Assembly: GCA_020854035.1 (NCBI GenBank)
Contig: JADZGE010000031.1
Span: 62,001 to 126,000 of the forward strand
Length of the DNA stretch: 64,000 nucleotides
Source of the DNA: Burkholderiales bacterium
Lineage (GTDB): Bacteria > Pseudomonadota > Gammaproteobacteria > Burkholderiales > SG8-41
Reading direction: 5' to 3'
Part shown: one piece after another, positions 1 to 7,645 of the stretch
How positions within the stretch are numbered: the first letter of the stretch is position 1
How the letters are laid out: each line of letters opens with the position of its first letter
The notes under the pieces: generated by a model
The model's input: only the letters and a program-made list of their open reading frames with translations
Told to the model about the DNA's origin: nothing
Databases searched by the model: none
Position numbers and translations under genes: made by a program

Positions 1-2128
1 CGCCCGCGTAGCGGATTTCAAGGGCCGCGCCGAACCCATCACGCCGTTGCCGATGCAGGTACCAGAACGCGGTTCCGAGCGACACGGGCCAGGCTAGCCA
101 CCCCAGGTTCGCAAAGGGGTGTCCTCCCAGGGAGACTTGAAAGGCGACAGCCACGGCCAGCAGTATCAGGTGCGGAACCGTGAGCGCACGAAGTGCGGTC
201 CAACGCAAACGGGTCGCGGCAAGCTCGATCCCGAAGGTGCTCAGCGAAAAGAACAGCACCAACACCATGGGCTGCAGTTGTGCATCCACACCGTGGTATA
301 CGACGTCCAACCCGCCAACAGCATAGGCGAGCGCGCCGCCATACAGAAGCAACGTCCCGAGGGATCTCTCGCCTTGTCCGACGAGATCGCCATGCCGGCG
401 GTAGAGCATGGATGACATGAGAAAAGCAACTGCGATGATGGCGCACCCCAGGACCGCATCGTTGAACCAGGGATTGAATCGCACATACCGGTCGTAGTCG
501 TGCAGGAAGAAGACGGCGCCGCCGATCTGCACTGCGAGCGCGAACACGCGACCGGGGAAACTGTTTTGCCGCAGGCATACCCAGAGGATCGCCGTGCCCT
601 CAATCGTCCAAAGGGCGAACGTGGCGTACGCATCGAAGGCGAACGCGATGGCCAGCGTGCCCAACCCGAGAAAGAGCGCGATATAGGTATCGCGCAGCAG
701 GCGCATGTGGTTATGCCGGGCGACCATGAAGGCCAGCAGCGCGTAGAGAGCGGCGCCCAGCGCCGAGCTCCACGCGAGGCCGTAGGGCATGTCCCACACA
801 AGTCTCGCCTGAATGAACGCCACAGCCGCCGGTGTGCCGAATACGAGCGTGCCGTCAACGACGCCTTTGAGCTCCGGTGGCTGGCGTGTGGCAAACAGGA
901 TCGGCAGCACCAGGTAGATCGCGAAGAAGGCGAGCAGGAACGGCTCGACGGTTCCGAACAGCGCGGGCGTGTAGCTGCGTGAGCCCCAGAATGCGGCGAC
1001 CGCCAGGGTGAAGAACCAGCCGGTGAGGCTGAGCGGGCGCCACGATTTGAACCAGCTCACCGCGACGATGAAGATGTTCAACAGTAGATAGTACGAGAAC
1101 AGCAGGACGTGGCTTCCGCTGTCGGTCGAGGCCAGGACCGGTGCAAGAAAGGCGCCGGTCAGGCCCAGCACCGCCAGCGGCATCGCGTCCTGCCGTACCG
1201 CCAGCAGCGTCGTTGCGACGCCTAGAAGCGTGAAGAGTCCAAAACCGACCGGCGTCGCGATGAAGCTGAATACCTTCAGAGCGAAAAAGACATCAAGGTA
1301 GGCGAGACCGCTTGCAACGCCCTGCAGGATGATGGCGTACAACGGCCTGCGATCGCGCATGCGCCAGCCACAGGCGAAGACGACCGCCGCACCGAGTGCA
1401 ACGGCGCCCAGCCGGGCCGCGGGCGGAAACAGGCTACGGTCGTAGGCGTACTTGAGCAGGAACCCGACGCCAAAGAAGAGTACAACGGCGCCCACCTTCG
1501 CCACGATATTGCCGGAGACCAGCCGCTCGAGGAACGAGGGCATGAATGGCTGGACCGGGCTGCTCGCCGCTGACTCCGGACAAGAGCCTTGCACGATAGT
1601 CCGCGGCGGGACCTCGGTAGCCGGTTCCTCCTTAGCAGGTACCTCGGCAATGTCCTCCTTCCAGTCGAGCTTCACGCCGCGCTCGGCTTCAGGTTCATTC
1701 GGAGGTGTAGCGTTGCGGGGTGTCGCGGCAACCGCCGGCGCGGTTTCGATGGGAGAAGCTGCCGGAGTGGCCGGAGCGGCGGAATCAGAGGAATGCAGGG
1801 ATTCGGGAACAGGAGGTCCCGGTTTCGGCGGAGGTGGCGGGCCCTCGACAAGCCTGGCCAGGTGTATTACCTGCTGTTCGACGATGGCGAGCCGGACGAT
1901 CAGGTTGGCGAGGCGCTCGCGCACAAGCGACAAATCGTTTGTGACCGAGGACAGTTCAGGATCGCTTGTCCCGACAGCGGTGTCCGATTCTCCGGACTTC
2001 TCGCTCGACGTTGTCACTGCATGTACGGCGAGCCAGACGATGGCAGTCAGCACAACGACTACAAAGGTCGGAACGTTCATGACGATGCCGGCGATGAATG
2101 TTCCCAGCGCAGCAAGAAACGCTTTCAC
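1..2128 (-). CDS. DUF2339 family multi-pass membrane protein (3' end cut by window edge)
   Basis: An uninterrupted minus-strand frame runs from a GTG at 2128 off the left edge, giving about 709 visible residues. An AGAGAGG ribosome site precedes the GTG. The product begins with a membrane segment (about residues 3-27), then a short coiled coil (about 50-85) and a Pro/Ala/Glu-rich linker. From about residue 195 there is a long run of hydrophobic helices opening with the family-typical stretch VGAVVLFFGVGFLLKYAYD. This is the architecture of DUF2339 proteins, whose biochemical role is not established; the place is the inner membrane. A partly deleted second copy of its 3' part lies at 15735-16408. 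The divergent neighbour is an HTH regulator that may control it. Confidence 0.85.
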   Translation of the reverse strand, partial: MKAFLAALGTFIAGIVMNVPTFVVVVLTAIVWLAVHAVTTSSEKSGESDTAVGTSDPELSSVTNDLSLVRERLANLIVRLAIVEQQVIHLARLVEGPPPPPKPGPPVPESLHSSDSAAPATPAASPIETAPAVAATPRNATPPNEPEAERGVKLDWKEDIAEVPAKEEPATEVPPRTIVQGSCPESAASSPVQPFMPSFLERLVSGNIVAKVGAVVLFFGVGFLLKYAYDRSLFPPAARLGAVALGAAVVFACGWRMRDRRPLYAIILQGVASGLAYLDVFFALKVFSFIATPVGFGLFTLLGVATTLLAVRQDAMPLAVLGLTGAFLAPVLASTDSGSHVLLFSYYLLLNIFIVAVSWFKSWRPLSLTGWFFTLAVAAFWGSRSYTPALFGTVEPFLLAFFAIYLVLPILFATRQPPELKGVVDGTLVFGTPAAVAFIQARLVWDMPYGLAWSSALGAALYALLAFMVARHNHMRLLRDTYIALFLGLGTLAIAFAFDAYATFALWTIEGTAILWVCLRQNSFPGRVFALAVQIGGAVFFLHDYDRYVRFNPWFNDAVLGCAIIAVAFLMSSMLYRRHGDLVGQGERSLGTLLLYGGALAYAVGGLDVVYHGVDAQLQPMVLVLFFSLSTFGIELAATRLRWTALRALTVPHLILLAVAVAFQVSLGGHPFANLGWLAWPVSLGTAFWYLHRQRRDGFGAALEIRYAG

Positions 2129-2300
2129 GGAGTACCTCTCTTCCCTGTGTGGCGCGAGTCCCGAGGCTTTCGTGCGGACGGTAGTGCCGGAAGCTGGTTG
2201 CGCAATGCCCGCCGCGGTATGCAATGCACGCGCTGCAGTCTGCTGAAGGCCACATCCGAGTCGCAACCTGCGAAACAATAGTCTCGGGTCGCTCGTCTCT

Positions 2301-2319
2301 GGTATCGAAAACTGATACC
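2301..2319. promoter_or_regulatory. Perfect inverted repeat in divergent promoter region
   Basis: The half-sites GGTATC and GATACC are separated by seven bases. They lie 39 bases upstream of the HTH regulator at 2358 and within the divergent interval shared with the DUF2339 gene. The position suggests an autoregulatory operator. That is inference from symmetry and location only. Confidence 0.45.
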
Positions 2320-2357
2320 TTGCGCCGATAAGGCAGGCGGGGGATCGGGAGGAGAAG

Positions 2358-3170
2358 ATGAGTTTCGGTTACGTGTTCGAGGCGCTAAAAGCACACTATC
2401 GGACCCGTGGGCTCACTTACCGGGACGTGGCGCGGGCGTTGCGGGTTTCAGAGGCGACGATCAAGCGAATCTTCTCCGAGCGCGATTGCACGCTCGGTCG
2501 CCTCGAAGCGCTATGTTCAGTGGCTCAGGTTGATCTGTCCCAGATCGCGCGGGGCGCTCCGAGGGAGACGCGGTTGCTCACCCGGCTCACGCAGCAGCAG
2601 GAGCAGGAGATAGTCGACGACATCGAACTCTTCATCGTTGCCGTCTGTGCGATGGGCAACATGCGGTTTGAACGCATCATCGGGACCTACCGGATTTCCG
2701 AAGCTCGTTGCATAAGCCTGTTCGCGAAACTCGACCACATCGGATTTCTGGAGCTTCTTCCCAACAATCGCTATCGGATGCTCGTCACCCGGACGTTCCA
2801 TTGGATTCCCGGCGGCCCGATCATGCATTGGATGAAACGTCACTTGCCCGAGTATTTCAATCACTCGTTCAACGATGCCGGCGAGACGCTACGTGTCGTC
2901 AACGTCAGAGTTTCCGCGGAGTCACGTCTCGCGCTCCTCGCGCGGATCGAGCAGGTGGCGCTTGACTATGCCGAGCAGCACAACGCCGATTCGCGCTTGC
3001 CGGACGAGCAGCGATTGGCATTAAGCCTCTGCCTCGCCGTGCGATCGTGGGAGCCCAAGGCATTTGAAGCGCTCAGGCGGAATCCACCCGAGCAGCACGA
3101 CATGTCGAAATCCGTTGCACGGTCGCAAGCAGGCCCACCGGGTACGGCAACGACGAAACGGCGGGGTTGA
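2358..3170 (+). CDS. XRE-like helix-turn-helix transcriptional regulator
   Basis: The 270-residue cytosolic protein has an N-terminal Cro/CI-type helix-turn-helix (about residues 5-60). Its helix pair is readable in LTYRDVARALRVSEATIKRI, so it should bind DNA. The central and C-terminal parts (about 75-230) are helical, match no ligand-binding domain I recognise, and end in a basic, disordered tail. A GGGAGGAG ribosome site sits just before the ATG. It is divergent from the DUF2339 gene, and a perfect inverted repeat lies between them, so control of that gene and of itself is plausible. The fold call is firm; the target is inferred. Confidence 0.75.
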   Translation: MSFGYVFEALKAHYRTRGLTYRDVARALRVSEATIKRIFSERDCTLGRLEALCSVAQVDLSQIARGAPRETRLLTRLTQQQEQEIVDDIELFIVAVCAMGNMRFERIIGTYRISEARCISLFAKLDHIGFLELLPNNRYRMLVTRTFHWIPGGPIMHWMKRHLPEYFNHSFNDAGETLRVVNVRVSAESRLALLARIEQVALDYAEQHNADSRLPDEQRLALSLCLAVRSWEPKAFEALRRNPPEQHDMSKSVARSQAGPPGTATTKRRG

Positions 3171-3360
3171 CATTGCAGCGGCGCCAGAGAGTTACGGATG
3201 ATGCCCGAGGATCGGGCAGCCAGTTCATGGAGCGCGCAGGCACTACCGTCGCTGCGTGCATCGCCCGGGGCGAACAGGCCCGGCTGTTCGATCGCGAGCT
3301 GACCGAGGAACGGCGGCCGCCCCGGAGCACGGCGCCGAACGGTGGCACGCGGAGAGAGTG

Positions 3361-4746
3361 ATGACACGAAAGATCCGTGGCAGGGTCGATCCGATTGAGC
3401 GGGAGATCGAGGCGGCGCTCAAGCCAGGCGCCTTCATCTCGGACCACGCCTGCTACTCCTTCGTGAGCGATCTCGATGCGGTCGCGGCCAAGATTGGCAA
3501 GCTCGTTGCCAGCGATCCGTCCCGGGCCGTCACCTTGTACGAGGCCTTTCTCGCGGCGTGCTATTTGAAGATCGAGGAACTCGACGATTCGAGCGGTTCG
3601 TTCGGCCAGTTCGTCGATGAACTCTGTTGCGGCTGGGTCAAGGCACGCCAGGCTGAGGGCGCGGCCCCTGATGAAACGGCGGCGCGTCTGCTCGAATGGA
3701 TGGACAAGGACGAGTACGGCTTCTGCTACGACCTCGAGAAGGACTTGGTGAAGGTCTTCGACAGGGCCAACCTCGCAGCCTTCGTGAAGCAGATCCGGGC
3801 AAGATGCGATGACGCCGCCAAGGCCGCCCCTAGGTCGGAGGGCTCCGTCAAGGACCATCTACCCACCCGCCGCAGGCGCCAGCACAAGGTCGCGGCGACA
3901 GACCTCGATCTCAGCCAACCCATCGAGCTCATCGTCCTGTCGATCAAGGAGAGAGCCGCGCGCTGCCGCCTTCCCGAAACCGACCGCGTCATCAGCCTCC
4001 GCGCGAGCCGGCTGTGGGACATCGTGCCCGGCGAGATCGCGGTGGTGAAGCCGCGCAAGCAGTGGAACTACGCCGGCCACCCGTACCTGTCGGGCGAGAT
4101 CGAGTCCGCGCGGCTCGACGTGGCGGCCCTCGGCCTCACGCCGCTCACGCTGAAGGACGAAGGCGAGTGGGACCACAAGGATGAGTACTGGGGCGAGGAA
4201 GGCGAGCCCGTTGACGGGTGGGCGAAGCCGATCATCGCTCGCGGGCCGAGACGGGTGTACGAGATGGAGCAGGTCGTCCCCGGCAGGGACCCCGACGACT
4301 TCGACTCCGATCCCATCTGCGAGTCGAACGACCTCAAGGACGCTGGCGATGGGGTGGCCGCCTACCAGATCCTGATGGAGCTATGCCAGGCCGACCTGAG
4401 GTGCCTGGATGCTCACGCGCACCTCGGCAACTTCCTCTTTGACCACCGACCCGAGGACGCGATCCGCCACTACGAGGTTGGAGTCCGTATTGGCGAGCTG
4501 TCACTGCCACCGCATTTCGACGGCCTTCTGCCCTGGTGTCTCATCGACAACCGGCCCTTTATGCGATGCCTGCACGGATATGGCGTGTGCCTCTGGCGAC
4601 TCGAGCGCTTCGAGGAAGCCGAGCGCATCTTCGACCGGATGCTCTGGCTCAATCCCTCGGACAACCAGGGCGTGCGCTTCCTGATCGACGAGGTGCGAGC
4701 GAGGACAGCATGGGAAGACCGTCGAGAAGAACCGGACGTGGCATAA
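3361..4746 (+). CDS. TPR-containing cytosolic protein of unknown function
   Basis: I chose the ATG at 3361, preceded by GGAGAGAG, over earlier in-frame codons whose translation is low-complexity Arg/Pro sequence. The 461-residue product has a helical N-terminal part (about 1-150) and a basic linker near residue 180. A middle region resembles uncharacterised proteins with an ordered WNYAGHPYLSGEI stretch. Two tetratricopeptide-like helix pairs lie at about 330-450, including LPWCLIDNRPFM and a Trp/Leu-rich repeat. There is no signal peptide or membrane segment. TPRs imply protein-protein contacts. No enzymatic motif is seen and the function is unknown. Confidence 0.6.
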   Translation: MTRKIRGRVDPIEREIEAALKPGAFISDHACYSFVSDLDAVAAKIGKLVASDPSRAVTLYEAFLAACYLKIEELDDSSGSFGQFVDELCCGWVKARQAEGAAPDETAARLLEWMDKDEYGFCYDLEKDLVKVFDRANLAAFVKQIRARCDDAAKAAPRSEGSVKDHLPTRRRRQHKVAATDLDLSQPIELIVLSIKERAARCRLPETDRVISLRASRLWDIVPGEIAVVKPRKQWNYAGHPYLSGEIESARLDVAALGLTPLTLKDEGEWDHKDEYWGEEGEPVDGWAKPIIARGPRRVYEMEQVVPGRDPDDFDSDPICESNDLKDAGDGVAAYQILMELCQADLRCLDAHAHLGNFLFDHRPEDAIRHYEVGVRIGELSLPPHFDGLLPWCLIDNRPFMRCLHGYGVCLWRLERFEEAERIFDRMLWLNPSDNQGVRFLIDEVRARTAWEDRREEPDVA

Positions 4747-4850
4747 CGGGATTTACTCGGCCGCCTGTACTGTTGATCGGGTCGAGATTTGGGACGTAAG
4801 AAAGTCGGTTTCTGTGGTCAACTCGGCGTTGCGTGAGAAAATGAGAAGCA

Positions 4851-5159
4851 ATGAAGACACTGGAGGCAGTCCGGCAGGAGCTGAACTCGGGGACCTTCGA
4901 GTTCAGCCGCCATGCTTTTCGCCGGGCGGTCGAGCGCAACATCAGCGAACAGGAAATCCGCGAAGCCGGGGCCACCGCTGAGGCGATTGAAGACTATCCG
5001 GATGACAAGTACTCTCCCAGCGCATTACTCCTCGGATTCACCGCGGCTGGACGTGCCCTCCACTTTCAAGTAACGTTCGACGACACCGCGATCACGAAAA
5101 TCGTCACGATTTACGAGCCTGATCCGGACGAGTGGATCGATCACCGTAAACGGAGGTAG
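4851..5159 (+). CDS. DUF4258 domain protein, putative toxin
   Basis: The 102-residue basic protein has the DUF4258 pattern: FSRHAFRRAVERNISEQEI near residue 19, then an acidic PDDKYSP turn, a buried beta-hairpin ending in VTIYEPDPDEWIDHRKR, and a charged C-terminus. DUF4258 proteins are small RelE-like folds often paired with an antitoxin. Here the next gene starts two bases after the stop and encodes a YgiT-type zinc-finger protein, the usual partner. Toxicity is inferred from this pairing. An endoribonuclease role is possible, but no catalytic residues can be assigned. Confidence 0.75.
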   Translation: MKTLEAVRQELNSGTFEFSRHAFRRAVERNISEQEIREAGATAEAIEDYPDDKYSPSALLLGFTAAGRALHFQVTFDDTAITKIVTIYEPDPDEWIDHRKRR

Positions 5160-5161
5160 TC

Positions 5162-5392
5162 ATGTTCAAGTGTCACGTTTGCGGCGCAACCGACGCACGA
5201 GAAGAGTTCGTGAGCGAAGTCTTCACGATCGACAACCGTCGCGTGTTGGTGGAGCACATTCCCGCGCACGTTTGCGAGCGGTGCGGCGAGGCAACTTTCT
5301 CACGCGCCACGACCGAGAAAGTCCGACGGCTGGTGCACGGGGAAGGGCGTCCTGTCGGCACGGTTTCCATGGATATTTACGAGATGGCGTGA
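5162..5392 (+). CDS. YgiT-type zinc finger protein, putative antitoxin
   Basis: The 76-residue protein begins with CHVCG and has a second CERCG pair near residue 38, together a four-Cys zinc site of the YgiT/MqsA N-terminal type. The MqsA-like tail motif RRLVHGEG follows. It lacks the full C-terminal HTH of MqsA, as is usual for the short YgiT partners of DUF4258 toxins. The two genes are two bases apart and so co-transcribed. The likely role is binding and neutralising the DUF4258 product. Confidence 0.75.
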   Translation: MFKCHVCGATDAREEFVSEVFTIDNRRVLVEHIPAHVCERCGEATFSRATTEKVRRLVHGEGRPVGTVSMDIYEMA

Positions 5393-5463
5393 CCCGTCAT
5401 CACCGACACTGCGAGTGGCCTCGCCGGCATCGGGGCCAATCGGACACGTTACGATGATACTTG

Positions 5464-5490
5464 CAGGCGTAACTGAGTTACTTACGCCTG
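5464..5490. terminator. Inverted repeat after the DUF4258/YgiT pair
   Basis: CAGGCGTAA and TTACGCCTG form a perfect nine-base stem with a nine-base loop. It lies 72 bases past the YgiT stop and abuts the first tRNA-type repeat. There is no T-run, so it may equally be a recombination arm site. Confidence 0.35.
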
Positions 5491-5736
5491 TGCCGTATTT
5501 GTGCCGTAGTTCCCTTCGACTGAGATTGGTTTCCCTGTGAGTGAGATTGGGATCGAATTGGCAAGCGTTGGTAAGTGACTGATTTGTAAATACGCTGGTT
5601 CGATCTGAACGACTCATAATCCCTTGGTCGAAGGTTCGAGTCCTTCCAGACCCACCAAAAATCAAGACGTTGCGAATTCTCGACCAGGGGATTTTCGGCG
5701 CGACGTATCAATTTCGTATCACTTTCTCCCTTTGCA
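5484..5736 (+). repeat. att-like repeat 1 with tRNA-Met 3' end
   Basis: The element starts with the internal direct repeat TGTGCCGTATTTGTGCCGTA and continues through a conserved ~120-base flank. It then contains the last 45 bases of an elongator tRNA-Met (5613-5657): loop CTCATAA, T-arm GAAGG TTCGAGT CCTTC, acceptor CAGACCC-A and CCA. A ~75-base tail ends in GTATCAATTTCGTATCAC. The same parts recur near 10.8, 15.6 and 18.6 kb. A tRNA 3' duplication is the signature left by a tyrosine-integrase element. The 5' half is absent, so it is not a working tRNA. The whole 5393-5779 interval is this element plus short unassigned DNA. Confidence 0.75.
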
Positions 5737-5779
5737 GTCCTGGATCCCGACGCGACGTGAGTTCGGGATTCTAAGCAAA

Positions 5780-5989
5780 TCAAATACATCGTTCCGTGAG
5801 GGCGCCGGCGACCACGTGTCGTGAAATCCCATAGTCGACTCGAGCGATCTGCTCCCTGAACTCGATGATCGTGCCCGCGAGCGGTTCGGTGCTCATGTAG
5901 GCGAAATTTCGCCACGGCCGCGTGCCGCTTTGCAGAACGCCGATGCCGAGCTCCTCCATCGCCTCGATGCGCCGGTCGATTTGCTGCAC
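5780..5989 (-). pseudogene. VOC/glyoxalase-family C-terminal fragment
   Basis: The frame encodes DRRIEAMEELGIGVLQSG and then FAYMSTEPLAGTIIEF, which resemble the last strand-helix-strand unit of vicinal oxygen chelate (glyoxalase-like) proteins, with Glu as a likely metal ligand in the final strand. Only about 55 residues remain, an in-frame TGA lies a few codons upstream of the GTG at 5989, and the 3' end runs into the att-like repeat. It is probably a relic trimmed by insertion of the module. Confidence 0.5.
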
Positions 5990-6059
5990 GTAAGCGTCGG
6001 GGCGAGATCAGGCGGATGGTTACTGCTGCACTGTCTAGGTCGACGGTGATGCGGCGATC

Positions 6060-6773
6060 TCAGGGCTCGGGCGTGCCGAGCCAGAACGGTGTCGCCTTGC
6101 CGATGCGCGTCAGGTACTCGCGACGCTCCTGTGCGCGCTGTGGATACCAGACCGACAGGTAATCCGCGTCGAGCATGTGGCGACGCGTCGGCGTACCGAA
6201 TAGGCCAGCCAGATCCTGAAGGGACAGGAACCCCTGTTCGGAGGCTGGATTGAATTGACCCCAGCGTCGTGCGTGCTCTTCCGACCGGAAGAGATTCATC
6301 CCGCTTCAGAGGAAGGGCGGCCGACCGCGCGAAGGGCCGAAGCCCCAGTTTAGGTGGCCGACGACTCCGGGCGGGTCGACCCAGGTAATCTGACCGTCTC
6401 GCATCTCGAGGCTGGCCGGCCCGCCGCAGTCCAGACACGGCGCGTCGATTCGTACCGTCTCGCCCGGAAAGAGCCAAGTCACGGAGGTGGCTTCGAAGCC
6501 GCACTGGGCGAACCATTTCTGTTCGCCCCGCACGCTCACGCGATACTGCGTCGGCTGGCCGTTGAGCGGCGGAAACGAGGCAATATAGTCGGTATCCGGG
6601 TGCAGCCAGCCGATCGGATAGGACTGCATCAACGTGCGGAGCTGCTGCCTGCTCTCCTCGACACCGAGCCCCAGCACGCTCGCGAGTTCCGCGTAGTGCA
6701 GCGGTCGTCCCGTCTCGATCAGCGTGCGCATGATCCGTTGAAACATCCGGTCCATCAGCGCGATGTCCGCCAT
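6060..6773 (-). CDS. MerB-like organomercurial lyase family selenoprotein (in-frame TGA = Sec156)
   Basis: The 237-residue product starts at an ATG with a GGAGG site. It has a winged-helix N-terminal part (about 1-60) and then the alkylmercury lyase core. Aligned by eye with E. coli MerB, Cys91-x-x-Glu94 falls at catalytic Cys96/Asp99, and Cys113 in APCLDCGGPASLE at Cys117. The TGA at 6306-6308 falls at Cys159, directly before SGMNLFRSEEHARRW, the counterpart of MerB CHVHFFAS. Reading continues to a stop at 6060. A perfect hairpin follows the TGA (see the 6276-6308 entry). MerB cleaves carbon-mercury bonds with its Cys pair and Asp, so Sec here should give a more nucleophilic thiol-like group. 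The substrate is not shown by sequence. A nonsense mutation is the alternative, less likely because homology is intact on both sides. Confidence 0.8.
6276..6308 (-). promoter_or_regulatory. Candidate bacterial SECIS element of the MerB-like gene
   Basis: On the transcript, UGA (6308-6306) is followed by 12 bases. Then comes a perfect seven-pair stem, CUCUUCC with GGAAGAG, closing a GGUC loop (6286-6283). UGA to loop is 19 bases, inside the usual 16-37 range. E. coli fdhF also uses a GGUC apical loop recognised by SelB. The hairpin lies inside coding sequence, as bacterial SECIS elements do. Confidence 0.75.
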
Positions 6774-6840
6774 GATTTCCTCCGCTCTCTAGCTGGCAAG
6801 AATAGGAAAGTACGGAGGAGAACTCAACTGCACGCACCGA

Positions 6841-7281
6841 TCAAACTCGGGCTGGTGAGTCCCCGCTCAGATAGATCTCCACTGTCGCGGTGGTCCAGGT
6901 CACGACGCCGGAGCCGAAGAAATCTTCGTCTTCCGTCCACACCGGACAATCGAACTGCAGCGCGCCCGCCACCGCCGGCCAATCTGCGGGATCTCGCTTA
7001 CCAATGCGCGCCATTGCTTGAAGCTCGGCAGCGGCCAACTCCACCTGTGGAATGATCTGCACAGCCGTCATGATCGCCGTCAACGATGCTTGCCACACTT
7101 GCTCCGGAATACCACGCCGAGGTGCCAAGTCGGCAAGGTACTCCATCGCCTCCTCGACGTTCGATTCGGCAACGTAGAAAGCCGCCGACTCGCAGTAGCG
7201 CTCGATCAACTGACGAACGCGGACTCCCAGCACCGCACGGACGAGAATATTGGCGTCAATGACAAGGCGCTTACTTTGCAC
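6841..7281 (-). CDS. PIN domain ribonuclease toxin (VapC-like)
   Basis: The 146-residue protein starts with LVIDANILVRAVLG, the first acidic strand of PIN nucleases. It continues with an Asn/Glu-rich helix (SNVEEAMEYLADLA) and ends with DPADWPAVAGAL and a WTEDEDFFGSG strand that supply the remaining acidic metal ligands. PIN toxins cut RNA, often tRNA. It overlaps by 11 bases the upstream gene for a Phd/YefM-type antitoxin, so the two form one operon. It sits in the same module as the MerB-like selenoprotein and the TOTE helicase. Confidence 0.8.
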   Translation of the reverse strand: MQSKRLVIDANILVRAVLGVRVRQLIERYCESAAFYVAESNVEEAMEYLADLAPRRGIPEQVWQASLTAIMTAVQIIPQVELAAAELQAMARIGKRDPADWPAVAGALQFDCPVWTEDEDFFGSGVVTWTTATVEIYLSGDSPARV

Positions 7282-7531
7282 GGCGCGCCTTGCGCCAGCG
7301 CTTGAAGTCGGCGACCAGTTCCTCCTCGGTCAGGCCCAGCCGGGCAAGCTCGGCCTGCATGCGGTGCCCAGCTTCGAGCAGGGCCTCGCGCTCCGCCTGG
7401 CCCGGGCGCTTTGGAACGGGGATATAGAATCCCACGGTCTGCCCGTGGCGGGTAACCTCGATGGGAACGGTCGATTCCATGTAGGATGCGAGCTTGTCCC
7501 GAAGCTCCCGGATTCCGATGCGCACGCCCAT
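7271..7531 (-). CDS. Phd/YefM-type antitoxin
   Basis: The ATG at 7531 gives 86 residues beginning MGVRIGIRELRDKLASYM, the N-terminal DNA-binding pattern of Phd/YefM antitoxins. It goes on with VTRHGQTVGFYIPV, the usual beta-hairpin. The C-terminal half is charged and helical (LTEEELVADFKRWRKARR), fitting a toxin-wrapping tail. It overlaps the PIN toxin gene. An earlier in-frame codon would add 18 residues that cross the operator and look non-coding. A TGTACA-centred palindrome upstream is a likely autoregulation site. Confidence 0.8.
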   Translation of the reverse strand: MGVRIGIRELRDKLASYMESTVPIEVTRHGQTVGFYIPVPKRPGQAEREALLEAGHRMQAELARLGLTEEELVADFKRWRKARRAK

Positions 7532-7556
7532 GATCGTCTCCCGTGTGGTAACACAA

Positions 7557-7568
7557 TTGTGTACACAA
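7557..7568. promoter_or_regulatory. Operator-like palindrome TTGTGTACACAA
   Basis: This perfect 12-base palindrome is 26 bases upstream of the antitoxin ATG at 7531. Its centre, TGTACA, is the core hexamer known for YefM-family operators. It also lies upstream of the divergent primase-helicase gene and could affect that one too. Binding by the neighbouring antitoxin is inferred. Confidence 0.55.
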
Positions 7569-7645
7569 GTGTGACACTGTAGCACACCCGACTAGTATTC
7601 CACCACTGCTGGCATAGAGGGCGTTTTCGCGCCGCCACCCGCACG

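Noticed and set aside
1452-2281. Plus-strand open frames of 230-264 codons
   Set aside because: They are antisense to the DUF2339 gene and show Ser/Arg/Gly-rich composition without a domain; the minus frame has helices and a known family pattern.
5613-5657. A tRNA-Met gene
   Set aside because: Only the 3' half from the anticodon loop is present here and at 10855 and 18649. The 5' acceptor, D-arm and anticodon-stem partner are missing, so these are attachment-site duplications.
6060-6299. A separate 79-residue gene starting NLFRSEEHARRW
   Set aside because: It is in the same frame as the upstream MerB-like part, only six bases after the TGA, has no ribosome site, and corresponds to the MerB C-terminal part; read as one selenoprotein gene.
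5893-6837. A 314-codon minus-strand frame overlapping the MerB-like gene
   Set aside because: The translation is Arg/Ser/Pro-rich with no domain, whereas the MerB-like frame has a ribosome site and clear homology.
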